From: Leptospiraceae bacterium
GTDB lineage: Bacteria; Spirochaetota; Leptospiria; Leptospirales; Leptospiraceae
Direction of reading: 5' to 3'
Length of the DNA: 64,000 nt
NCBI GenBank assembly: GCA_024233875.1
Contig: JACKPB010000003.1
Location: 361,871-425,870 of the forward strand
Part shown: piece after piece, positions 56,450 through 64,000 of the stretch
How the letters are laid out: every line of letters starts with the position of its first letter
Numbering within the stretch: the first letter of the stretch is position 1
The notes under the pieces: generated by a model
Told to the model about the DNA's origin: nothing
The model's input: only the letters and a program-made list of their open reading frames with translations
The model's database searches: none
Program-made: the position numbers and the translations under genes

Positions 56450-59296
56450 TTAGAAATTGTACTGAAAACTCACCCAATAGGTTCTTTTTTCAATCGAAGG
56501 ACTTCCATCCGAGAGATCCTGTCCTCCGGCATTGCTGATCATAGGATAGAGGTTCAACATATTGAGGGCATTTCTCACTGTAAATCCGAGTTCCATATTT
56601 TCAGCGATCTTAAAAAAGGTTGAGGAGTTCATTATATGATTTCCCTCAACACGATTTCCGTTGGGAGAGTACCAATTTGGATAGAATAAATAATTCAAAG
56701 ACAGGGACAACCGATCGAGGGGTCTGAAAATATTGTTCCAACGAAATACATTTTCAGGATATCCCAGGAAGTGCTGGTTGTTAGAATCCTTGGAGAGATA
56801 GATGCTCGAGAATTGTGAAGAGGATGCAGAAATCAATTTGACTACAGCGTGGGAAAACTTAGATGTCCAATATTTAGTCTTTCCGGAAATCCCCCACTCC
56901 GCACCCACCTGACGTATCTCACCTGCCGCATTTTTATAGAACCAATATCCATTCCAGTCTCCGGGCACATCTGTTCCCAGATTGGGCATGGTACACCCAC
57001 CCTTCGCTGAAGGTTTGTCACAATACAGAACCCCAACGTCGATAATATTCCGTAAATTATTGTAAAAGAGAACTCCTTCCAGATTGATCTTATCCGAAAG
57101 ATCATAATTTGCCGAGACCTCGAAGCTTCTCATTTTCTCGGGTTTTGTAGAAGGAACATTATTGTAGTAGGAAGTCGGTCTCCCTGAGGAATCGAAGGCA
57201 TTGGGAATCGCCGCAGCTTCAATGTTTTGAAAGTTTTGAACCCTGAGATGACCGTCTCCCTGAAATCCCCCCGCATAGGAGACACCCACCACCCCTCTGA
57301 ACCCTTCCTGATAGGATGCACGAAATCTCAGTTTTTGAGAGTAAGAATAGAGAGCACCGAGTCGGGGAGAGACATGGCTTCCCCATTGAGGGTGTTTGTC
57401 GTATCGAAATGCGGCAAACAAATCCAATTTATCGTTGAGTTTGTAAAAATCTTCTATGAAGAAACTCTTAATTCCGATGCTGAAAGGATACACATAACGA
57501 TTGTTGTAGTTCGGTGAGTTCAAAAGTGAGTCGTTGGCGTTGTTCAGAATAAAATTATTTCCATTGGAATCCGCCTGTCCCATATCATACTTTCTGAATT
57601 CCATTCCGACAGCCAGGTTATTGTTTTTGGGAAGATCGGTGAAGTTGAATAGAAAAGATCCCCCATAACGATTCTCACGGGTTCCTCCCATGATGTAGCC
57701 CCTATGGGAAAGAAGGGTCAGATCATCAACTGTGTAGTATCCCTTCGTTTTGAAAGATACTTTCTCTGAGATGGGAAAAGTATAGGTGAGGTTTCCGGAC
57801 TTCACTGTATTGCTTAAAATGTTCCTGTCCCTGTAAAAATTGTAAAGATCCCGATTTTGTTTTGTATAAAACCCTGTAAATTCTAATCCTTTGTATCCGA
57901 TATTTCCCACCAGAGTGTCCTGGTTGGATCGTTTCAATCGCAGGTCAGAACTGGCTATATTTCGATTTGCCGTGATCGCTGTATGACCGTTATTGGAGAG
58001 AACCAGATCGGATGAGTTGATGTCTGCCACAGGAGTGAAGGAGAGCTTACTGTTTGCATTGAATTCGGATTCTATTGTTTCGTACGATTTGTCCCGTGCC
58101 CAACCTTTGGAACGCATTTCCTGGCCATTGTACTTAGAAGTGGTGTAGTGAAAAAAAGTTTTGAGATCCTGAATCTCTTTTCCGTGAGCCCCCGAGGAGA
58201 TGGATGCCCGGGTGAAGGCATTCGGTCCCGCACTCAGATTCAATTCATTGCCCGGTGAGGTTTCCCCATTTTTTGTAATGATATTGATCACTCCGAGGAG
58301 AGCTCCCTGTCCGAGGGTTACAGATCCGGGACCCCGTATCACTTCGATTTTTTCAATATAGTCCATATTCATTCCATTGATGATCGAATCGGGAGGTCCC
58401 CAGAAGTATTCCGTATTCATATTGTGTCCATTGATGAGAAGAAGAACCTTCGCATTATTGTCCGAAGCAAATCCCCGAAAGCCCGCGATGGTATCATCCT
58501 GATCTTCCACAGTGAAAAAACCGGGGACATAAATGGTCAGAAGTTCATTGACCGTACGGGCACCGCTGAATTTGATTTCATCTCTGGTGATTACGGTGAT
58601 GGAAGCAGGTTGTTTTTTAGAATCTGTGATGACATTGGATGCCGTAGTAATGGTCTCTTTTTCCGAAAGGAATTTGAACACTTCTTCGGATTCTTTTCCG
58701 ATATCCTCCTTAGCCAGGGGAAGATTTTTCCTTTCGGCTATTCCTGTCCCCACGAGAGCCTCATTGATATTTTCTCTTCGTTCGATACGGTTGCGATTGG
58801 AACGGAGTCGAATGAGTACTTTTTCGGAGATCTCTCCCAGGACCTCTTCATCGGATTGCTTCATCTCCTCAGGATCCAATCGAATTCCCTGAAGATTGGG
58901 TAGGGAGTCTGTGATATTGATGGCATCAATGACTATAGACTTTTCCGGATGATAGATCTGAAGGTAGAGATTTAGATTTCCGAGATTGGACTTTTGATAG
59001 TAACCGCTTAGATAGAACTCGGATTGATTTTTTTTGGCTGCAGCCAGACCTCTTTCGTGGGAATCCTCTCCCGAAATGACCTCGAATCCATTTTCCTCCA
59101 AAGATTTCCTTAAGTAAGAATCAATTTTTGAGGTTGTATCTTTTTGGGGTTCCCCCTCTAGGGGTTTGAATTTGGATAGGGTCAAACGATTGGTTACTAC
59201 CTGACTTTCCTGGGATGTAATAGTAGCAGGTAAGAATAAAATTAGAAAGAAACAAAGGACTATAGGAAAGTAGTATTTGTACTGAATGGTTGACAT
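56450..59296 (-). CDS. TonB-dependent outer-membrane receptor with an N-terminal extension
   Basis: 948 residues with signal peptide. Residues ~35-165 form an extra soluble domain (LTLSKFKPLEGEPQKDTTSKIDSYLRKSLEENGFEVISGEDSHERGLAAAKK) resembling the FlgO/CsgG-type fold. Then come the plug (QPASITVITRDEIKFSGARTVNELLTIYVPGFF, VLLLINGHNMN, DYIEKIEVIRGPGSVTLGQGALLGVINIITKNG) and the 22-strand barrel ending YWVSFQYNF. No TonB box is obvious. The substrate is unknown. A dispersed repeat lies in its leader, ~35 bases before the ATG. Confidence 0.9.
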   Translation of the reverse strand: MSTIQYKYYFPIVLCFFLILFLPATITSQESQVVTNRLTLSKFKPLEGEPQKDTTSKIDSYLRKSLEENGFEVISGEDSHERGLAAAKKNQSEFYLSGYYQKSNLGNLNLYLQIYHPEKSIVIDAINITDSLPNLQGIRLDPEEMKQSDEEVLGEISEKVLIRLRSNRNRIERRENINEALVGTGIAERKNLPLAKEDIGKESEEVFKFLSEKETITTASNVITDSKKQPASITVITRDEIKFSGARTVNELLTIYVPGFFTVEDQDDTIAGFRGFASDNNAKVLLLINGHNMNTEYFWGPPDSIINGMNMDYIEKIEVIRGPGSVTLGQGALLGVINIITKNGETSPGNELNLSAGPNAFTRASISSGAHGKEIQDLKTFFHYTTSKYNGQEMRSKGWARDKSYETIESEFNANSKLSFTPVADINSSDLVLSNNGHTAITANRNIASSDLRLKRSNQDTLVGNIGYKGLEFTGFYTKQNRDLYNFYRDRNILSNTVKSGNLTYTFPISEKVSFKTKGYYTVDDLTLLSHRGYIMGGTRENRYGGSFLFNFTDLPKNNNLAVGMEFRKYDMGQADSNGNNFILNNANDSLLNSPNYNNRYVYPFSIGIKSFFIEDFYKLNDKLDLFAAFRYDKHPQWGSHVSPRLGALYSYSQKLRFRASYQEGFRGVVGVSYAGGFQGDGHLRVQNFQNIEAAAIPNAFDSSGRPTSYYNNVPSTKPEKMRSFEVSANYDLSDKINLEGVLFYNNLRNIIDVGVLYCDKPSAKGGCTMPNLGTDVPGDWNGYWFYKNAAGEIRQVGAEWGISGKTKYWTSKFSHAVVKLISASSSQFSSIYLSKDSNNQHFLGYPENVFRWNNIFRPLDRLSLSLNYLFYPNWYSPNGNRVEGNHIMNSSTFFKIAENMELGFTVRNALNMLNLYPMISNAGGQDLSDGSPSIEKRTYWVSFQYNF

Positions 59297-59328
59297 CTAT
59301 TGGAATTCTCCCGGCTCGATCACTCATT

Positions 59329-59410
59329 GGGGCATCTCCAAAAACCCCTTATCAGGCTTTTTAGAGGTGGTAATTTGCCTGGGGTGTACCCCAAACCCCG
59401 CTTTTTTCAT
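59329..59410 (-). repeat. Dispersed intergenic element, copy C
   Basis: Third copy of the ~85 bp element. Order on this strand: A-run, GCGGGGTTTGGGG, TACACCCC (an extra GGGGT-AC-ACCCC hairpin), CAAATTACC, then arms CACCTCTAAAAA and TTTTTGGAGATG around GCCTGATAAGGGG, ending GCCCC. The arm changes keep pairing through G-U or compensating bases. It reads toward the TonB receptor gene. Confidence 0.75.
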
Positions 59411-59836
59411 GAATCAATATTAAATCTAACCCCTATTCAAAAGACACTGAGACTCATGGACTATCTACCCAAAATTCCCAAAAGTCTGAATACCGGGTCA
59501 GATGAGATCTTAGTTTTCATACAATCGATGAATCATTTTTCAAATCATTGGATGATAGGGTTATTTCATCCGATTCACATCCTTACAATCGGATGCTCTT
59601 TTCAGAATCGGTTTTTCATTTTTGAATGTATAGAAGACTTTATCAATTAATTATTTTTAAAATATCCTTAATAATTAAAATTTTTTGAATTCAATACCAA
59701 TATTCGTATCGGGATTGCCGGATTCAGTTGTCTCTTCGGAATGACTCATCCCTAAAATTTAATTTTTAGTCAAATGATTTAAATAGGGAAAGATTTTTTT
59801 AACTAGATTGACGGGTCTATAGATAAGTATTGGAGA
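59411..59836. other. Spacer without a convincing gene
   Basis: AT-rich. A plus-strand open frame (MDYLPKIPKSLNTGSDEILV...) has no ribosome site and begins inside copy C of the repeat, so I do not call it. A weak CTAAAA-N6-TTTTAG hairpin lies near 59752. Nothing else is recognisable. Confidence 0.5.
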
Positions 59837-60235
59837 TTATTTGGCTTTTTGAATCAACTCTACCAATTCCTTCTCTTCCCAGGGTTTTCTGAGATGAGCG
59901 TAAAGCGGAATTTCTTCGGATAGGGAATCGACTAAGGACTTATCGGCATGGCCGGAGAGAATGATCTTCAAAATACCGGGAAACTTTTTGTGGACACCCT
60001 TCAAAAATTCATCCCCCTTGATCTTTGGCATCAACCAATCGGAGACAATGATTAGAATGGGAGTATCTTCCTGAATCAATTCATCAATGATTTCATAGGC
60101 TTCTTCAGCATCCGATGCAGTCTCATAACGGAATTCAGAGCCGAAGTACTTCTTGACCTGAGATTTTAAACTGGTTAGGATAATCTCTTCATCATCCACA
60201 AACATGATCACAGGACGCTTCTGCATACTGAACAT
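59837..60235 (-). CDS. Single-domain response regulator
   Basis: 132 residues, one receiver domain. Acidic pocket FVDDEE, phospho-acceptor Asp in IIVSDWLMPKIKG, Thr/Ser switch in IILSGHAD, and Lys in LRKPWEEKEL. The KPW ending is frequent in receivers linked to HD-GYP or kinase systems. No output domain, so it probably acts through protein contacts. The nearest kinase is the PAS kinase 4 kb away; pairing is speculative. Confidence 0.92.
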   Translation of the reverse strand: MFSMQKRPVIMFVDDEEIILTSLKSQVKKYFGSEFRYETASDAEEAYEIIDELIQEDTPILIIVSDWLMPKIKGDEFLKGVHKKFPGILKIILSGHADKSLVDSLSEEIPLYAHLRKPWEEKELVELIQKAK

Positions 60236-60332
60236 GTATTGAAAAAGCTTATTTTTTTATAGTACTTTTTAAAAAATCAAGCAGTAAAATTGTTTACTGG
60301 ATTCAGTCTCATTCTCTGATAGAAGGAGTACT

Positions 60333-60722
60333 ATGAAAAATCGATTTATACTTTTCATTTCGTTGATCACAATTTCTCTCGGAACCATTGCCTATTTTTC
60401 CTCGGCAGAGACATCTTACACTCTTCTGGATGTAAGTGAGCTAGCAGCCAATCCGGTGAAATACGGAGATGACAATCTTCGTGTCAGAGGCATGGTCAAG
60501 ATCGGAAGCGTCGTGCGTGAAGGAAAATCAGCCAGGTTTGTTCTGGAACTGGATGAGAAAGAAATCCCCGTCTACTTTACCGGAAAGAACCTACTTCCGG
60601 ATGCATTCAAAGAAGGCGTAAAAGCCAGAGTGGATGGACGTATGGAAAACGGAACATTGGTCGCAGATCACGTGGAGGCCAAATGTGCTTCCAAGTATGA
60701 AGCAGACTACAAAGAGGATTGA
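60333..60722 (+). CDS. ccmE: Cytochrome c maturation heme chaperone CcmE, CxxxY type
   Basis: 129 residues. One N-terminal membrane anchor and the OB-fold core (LLDVSELAANPVKYGDDNLRVRGMVKIGSV, FVLELDEKEIPVYFTGKNLLPDAFKEGVKARVDGRMENGTLVADHVEAKC). The heme-attachment motif reads CASKY, i.e. CxxxY where the common form is HxxxY. CxxxY CcmE variants are known from archaea and some deltaproteobacteria. It starts the ccmE-ccmF-ccmH-like cluster; the ATG has an AGAAGGAG site. Confidence 0.9.
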   Translation: MKNRFILFISLITISLGTIAYFSSAETSYTLLDVSELAANPVKYGDDNLRVRGMVKIGSVVREGKSARFVLELDEKEIPVYFTGKNLLPDAFKEGVKARVDGRMENGTLVADHVEAKCASKYEADYKED

Positions 60723-60725
60723 AAT

Positions 60726-62906
60726 TTGAATGACCTGGGTGCCCTGACCATCATCGCCTCTCTGGCAATGACCAGTTTCAGTATCTTTCAGAGCCTTTAT
60801 GGATTTCTGAAAAAAGACGATCGAGCGATTGAACTGGGTAGATTGAGCCTGATGGCAAATTTTGCTCTGGTTCTCCTTGCCTTCACGATTCTCATGACCC
60901 AACTGGCAAGGATGGATCTTCACAATCATTATGTTGTGATGCATTCGAGCAAACACCTCCCTCTTTTCTATCGGGTCACGTCTATATGGTCAGGATCTTC
61001 CGGCTCCCTTCTCTTCTGGAATCTCTTACTGAACTTTTTTACTTTTCTGGTTCTCATCGAAACCAAAACTCTCAACCGGAATCGACTCCCCGTAATGAAT
61101 CTCAGTCTGGGAGTCCTTGCTTTCTTCTTTTCCTATCTGGCCGTTTTTTATAGCGACGCCCAACCTTTCCGGGAGTTCCAGCCTGCCGCTGTCATCGGTC
61201 GGGGACTGAATCCCCTTCTTCAGCATTGGGCGATGATCATTCACCCGCCCATTCTGTACATAGGGTATGTGAGTTTTGCCATTCCCTTCTCGATCGCTAT
61301 GTCCGCTCTCATCACAGGAACCCTCTCCCGTGAGTGGCAAAAACAAATCCGCAGATGGACGATCTTCTCCTGGTTCTTTCTCGGAGTGGGAATCCTTCTC
61401 GGTTCCAAGTGGGCGTATGAAGAACTCGGTTGGGGTGGATACTGGGCCTGGGATCCGGTGGAAAATGCTTCCCTCATGCCCTGGTTGCTTGCCAGTGCCT
61501 TTCTTCATTCTCTGATCATAGAAGAACGTCGGGGGATGCTGAAGTTTTGGAATATGTTTCTCATCAACCTGACCTTCCACTTCACCCTTCTCGGAACCTG
61601 GATCACCAGAAGTGGGGTTCTGGAAGGACCGCACAGTTTTGCCAAATCTACCATCGGTACTCCCTTCATTCTCTTCATCATTTTCAGTTTTCTTTTCTAC
61701 ACGGTGATTCTTCTCTCGAAAAGAAAAGATCTTCAACCCGAGAGGGATTTAGAAGCTTTGACATCCAAAGAAGGTAGTTTCTTTCTGAACAATTTCATCC
61801 TGGTTCTTGCCTGCCTTGTGATACTTCTGGGTGTGTTCTCTCCCCTTCTCTACGGAAAGGAGTTCAAGTCTCCCTGGTACAATTCCTGGGGGATTCCCGC
61901 AGGGATCTTTCTTCTCTTCCTCATGGGAGCCTCTCCACTTCTAGCCTGGAGACGTGGGGCGGGTTCGATATTTTTCCAAACTCTTCTCAAACCCTCCCTT
62001 GTCGGTATCGGCGTTGGGACTCTGTATGCCATTTCTTACTCACAATTTTTTACCAAATCGGACTACAATTCGGGAGATACCCTCTCGGAAGTGTACTCAG
62101 TTCTGACCATCGCTCTCGGTGCCTTTACGATTTCGGGCATCCTTCAGGAATTTCATCTGGGTATCAGAGCGCGACAGGAACAGTTTCCGGGCAACTACTT
62201 CCTCACCGGTCTGACCCTTCTCTTCAAGAACAAACGTCGCTATGGTGGATATCTTGTGCATCTGGCTATGGTGATTCTCTTCATAGGATATGCGGGAAAT
62301 GCCTTCAAACAAAACACTTCCTTTCAGTTTTACTACAACCTCATGGAACCGAGAGCGGATGAGATTATCTACATGAGTTCCGATAAGGCCATCCTGGGAA
62401 ACTACATCATCGAAGCAAATTCCCTCAAGATCAAACCTCTTTTGAATGGAGATGAGTATGAGGACAGAGGAGTTTTCAATACCATAGTCTCCGAAGAGGC
62501 ATCCTTCGAAGTGACGCGACATCTGAAAAGCATGGGAAGGATGGTGACCGAACGTCGATTCTATCCGCAGATCTCACACCTAACGGGAGGATTTGAGACT
62601 CATATCCCGACCAGTGAACCTTCCATCCTCTCCACTCCCAAAGAAGATCTTTACGTTCAGTTGGGTGCCATCGAATCCGTGATGAATTCAACAGAGAATC
62701 CGGATCTTCCTATGGCTTTTATGAATTTCTACTTTGCATCCAGAAATTTTTCGGAGAAAGATGTACTGGCGAAAAAGTTTCCGAGACAGATCATCGCCAA
62801 TCTGGAAGTCTGGGTGAATCCCCTTGTGAAGTTGATCTGGTTGGGATCCATACTTTTCTTTCTCTCGGGATTGATCATCCTTCTACCTTCGGGAGACAAG
62901 AAATGA
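60726..62906 (+). CDS. ccmF: Cytochrome c heme lyase subunit CcmF
   Basis: 726 residues, multi-spanning. The tryptophan-rich motif ELGWGGYWAWDPVENASLMPWL, the heme-ligand histidines in LQHWAMIIHPPILYIGYVSF and HSLIIEERRGMLKFWNM, and the C-terminal soluble region with a last helix are typical. It transfers heme from CcmE to apocytochrome in the periplasm. It starts with TTG, 8 bases after a GAGG site and 3 bases after the ccmE stop. Confidence 0.95.
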   Translation: MNDLGALTIIASLAMTSFSIFQSLYGFLKKDDRAIELGRLSLMANFALVLLAFTILMTQLARMDLHNHYVVMHSSKHLPLFYRVTSIWSGSSGSLLFWNLLLNFFTFLVLIETKTLNRNRLPVMNLSLGVLAFFFSYLAVFYSDAQPFREFQPAAVIGRGLNPLLQHWAMIIHPPILYIGYVSFAIPFSIAMSALITGTLSREWQKQIRRWTIFSWFFLGVGILLGSKWAYEELGWGGYWAWDPVENASLMPWLLASAFLHSLIIEERRGMLKFWNMFLINLTFHFTLLGTWITRSGVLEGPHSFAKSTIGTPFILFIIFSFLFYTVILLSKRKDLQPERDLEALTSKEGSFFLNNFILVLACLVILLGVFSPLLYGKEFKSPWYNSWGIPAGIFLLFLMGASPLLAWRRGAGSIFFQTLLKPSLVGIGVGTLYAISYSQFFTKSDYNSGDTLSEVYSVLTIALGAFTISGILQEFHLGIRARQEQFPGNYFLTGLTLLFKNKRRYGGYLVHLAMVILFIGYAGNAFKQNTSFQFYYNLMEPRADEIIYMSSDKAILGNYIIEANSLKIKPLLNGDEYEDRGVFNTIVSEEASFEVTRHLKSMGRMVTERRFYPQISHLTGGFETHIPTSEPSILSTPKEDLYVQLGAIESVMNSTENPDLPMAFMNFYFASRNFSEKDVLAKKFPRQIIANLEVWVNPLVKLIWLGSILFFLSGLIILLPSGDKK

Positions 62907-63439
62907 AAGTCCCGGTCCTCCTATTCTTTCTTTTCCTTGGACAGATCTTTTCCGAATCGATCTCCACAACCCTGAATGATGAAAAGCAGGTTCAGACCTT
63001 TCATGTGGTGACCAGTAAGATCAGATGCATCTGCCTGCCTTCCCTGCCGATCAAAAGTTGTTCCTTCAATAACTGTGAGATCTCCGCCCTCTTAAAATTT
63101 TTCATTGAGAATCAAATCCGTAAGGGAATGACCTCAGAAGAAATCATTCAAAAGATGCAAACAGGTTTCGGAAAAGAAGTGATTGATGATCCGATAGTTC
63201 AGAAATTACTCAATTCCGGAAATGAGGGGATGGTAAACAATATCGTATTCGGATTCGGTGAAAAGATTCTGGCAGAACCGGACTCCTTTCCGATCAACCT
63301 GACGATAGGACTTTTCGGTCTTTTGGGAATCGTGGGGATTTTTCTCTACTTCAAAAAGAACTCGAGATCCTCCCAACCCAATCCCCCTCCCCAAAAAAAA
63401 GATTCCAATTTGGATAAGTATCTCAAGGAGTTAGATTGA
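62903..63439 (+). CDS. CcmH-like protein with altered cysteine motif
   Basis: 178 residues. Signal peptide, periplasmic domain, then one membrane helix (~132-150) and a cytoplasmic tail. The position, the FIENQIRKGMTSEEIIQKMQTGFGKEV segment and the topology match CcmH/CycL. The usual LRCxxC reads IRCICLPSLPIKSCSFNNC, giving CxC and a later CxxxxC. A role in reducing the apocytochrome haem site is likely but the chemistry may differ. It overlaps ccmF by 4 bases. Confidence 0.75.
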   Translation: MKVPVLLFFLFLGQIFSESISTTLNDEKQVQTFHVVTSKIRCICLPSLPIKSCSFNNCEISALLKFFIENQIRKGMTSEEIIQKMQTGFGKEVIDDPIVQKLLNSGNEGMVNNIVFGFGEKILAEPDSFPINLTIGLFGLLGIVGIFLYFKKNSRSSQPNPPPQKKDSNLDKYLKELD

Positions 63440-63786
63440 TGGATCTACTGGCTATAGTTTACTCTCTTTTCCTCTCCATGATTCTCGGCTCCCCCTTTCT
63501 TTATTTCTTACTCCATAGAGAAGAAAAACAATCCGGCAGAAATCTTATCGACTTAAAGAATGAGAGAAGAATCTTAATGGAAAATCTCAGGGATCTAAAG
63601 ACTGACTTTGAAACAGGAAAGTTTTCCCGGGATGAGTTTGAAGTCTCCAGTTCCGAGATCATTCAACAATTGGAAAGAATAGATTCGGAATTGAAAGAAC
63701 TGGAAATTTCCTGTCCGAAGTGCAATGCCCTCCTCAAACAGGAATCCAAATTCTGTCCGGACTGCGGTCAGAAACTCAGTCCATAA
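63439..63786 (+). CDS. Membrane-anchored zinc-ribbon protein in the ccm cluster
   Basis: 115 residues. One N-terminal membrane helix, a coiled coil (LKNERRILMENLRDLKTDFETGKFSRDEFE, similar to the CcmI/zinc-ribbon helical segment) and a C-terminal rubredoxin-like ribbon CPKCNALLKQESKFCPDCG. It starts at the ATG overlapping the CcmH-like stop (TGATG), behind AAGGAG. Placement and coiled coil suggest a CcmI-like assembly role. I rate that as inference. Confidence 0.75.
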   Translation: MDLLAIVYSLFLSMILGSPFLYFLLHREEKQSGRNLIDLKNERRILMENLRDLKTDFETGKFSRDEFEVSSSEIIQQLERIDSELKELEISCPKCNALLKQESKFCPDCGQKLSP

Positions 63787-64000
63787 AATCAACCATCTCC
63801 TCCCATTTCGGCGGAGGAGATGAGTAGGTGTTTGTCCTTGCTTCCCGATCCGAATAGCCGAGGGAAAGACCGACTGCAATCTTCCAGTTAGGTTCCAACC
63901 CGAGAACGTTTCGAACAGTGTCCGGATAGCCTGCTAGACTCGCCTGGGCAATGGAGTCCAATCCTTCCGATCGAATCGTGAGCATCAAAGTGCCCAGAAA
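63776..64000 (-). CDS. Nitroreductase family protein, C-terminal part (runs off right edge)
   Basis: 74 codons plus stop in a frame open to the window edge; its N-terminus is outside. GLDSIAQASLAGYPDTVRNVLGLEPNWKIAVGLSLGYSDREARTNTYSSPPPKW matches the C-terminal part of NfsB/NfnB-like flavoproteins (VRxxLG...ALGYxD). It is an FMN oxidoreductase acting on nitro- or quinone-type compounds. It converges with the zinc-ribbon gene, overlapping by 11 bases. Confidence 0.8.
   Translation of the reverse strand, partial: FLGTLMLTIRSEGLDSIAQASLAGYPDTVRNVLGLEPNWKIAVGLSLGYSDREARTNTYSSPPPKWEEMVDFMD

Noticed and set aside
59300..59650. Plus-strand open frame of 116 codons
   Set aside because: It starts within the leader of the TonB receptor gene and runs through copy C of the repeat; no ribosome site and no recognisable motif.

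Overview
The window looks like chromosome from a spirochete of the Leptospira lineage (Leptospiraceae), but I cannot name the species. The clues are a short FlaB-type core flagellin, a flgG-flgA-flgH-flgI-flgJ cluster, many small lipoproteins with relaxed spirochetal lipoboxes, A+T-rich spacers, frequent TTG/GTG starts, and sensory proteins built on c-di-GMP and HDOD domains. There is no rRNA, tRNA, CRISPR array, prophage or intact insertion sequence. Most of it is ordinary housekeeping chromosome with a few lineage-specific loci.

Layout. 1-6.2 kb: the start of an ornithine-decarboxylase-like enzyme, a giant FGE-like/beta-propeller protein, a ZIP-like/permease fusion and a TetR regulator. 6.2-8.8 kb: a long repeat-bearing regulatory region, then a Cys-rich lipoprotein and an ArnT-like glycosyltransferase. 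8.8-15.3 kb: flaB with a structured leader, PilZ plus acyltransferase, guaA, queF and a REC-GGDEF protein. 15.5-20.6 kb: the flagellar cluster and a solitary DNA methyltransferase. 21-24.4 kb: a MobA-like protein, an unknown 600-residue protein and a nitrilase-like protein. 24.4-31.5 kb: Rrf2 regulator, rlmN, and a SUF cluster (sufC, sufD, Rieske ferredoxin, sufS, sufU, sufT) that lacks sufB, plus an EAL protein. 31.6-34.3 kb: an ATPase-like/HDOD protein overlapping a vWA-like protein. 34.5-43.2 kb: ispD, malQ, a lipoprotein, serA, a FecR lipoprotein, lysS and a VKOR-DsbA fusion. 43.3-45.1 kb: two lipoproteins behind a cobalamin riboswitch. 45.1-47.8 kb: hisB-hisH-hisA and a lipoprotein. 48.2-51.5 kb: gap-pgk-tpiA-secG. 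51.6-59.3 kb: a ClC channel, a PAS histidine kinase, a small lipoprotein and a TonB-dependent receptor. 59.8-64 kb: a response regulator, ccmE-ccmF-ccmH-like-zinc ribbon, and the end of a nitroreductase.

The strongest leads are: (1) a B12 riboswitch in front of two lipoproteins of unknown function; (2) a dispersed ~85 bp intergenic element present three times, with a conserved long hairpin; (3) cytochrome c maturation proteins with a CxxxY CcmE and a rearranged CcmH cysteine motif; (4) a SUF operon without sufB behind a Fur/PerR-type palindrome; (5) a flaB leader laid out like a CsrA-controlled flagellin leader; and (6) a diverged ~107 bp duplication plus twin GACA-N3-TGTC palindromes in front of a Cys-rich lipoprotein. 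All functional calls come from reading protein motifs; no database search was possible.
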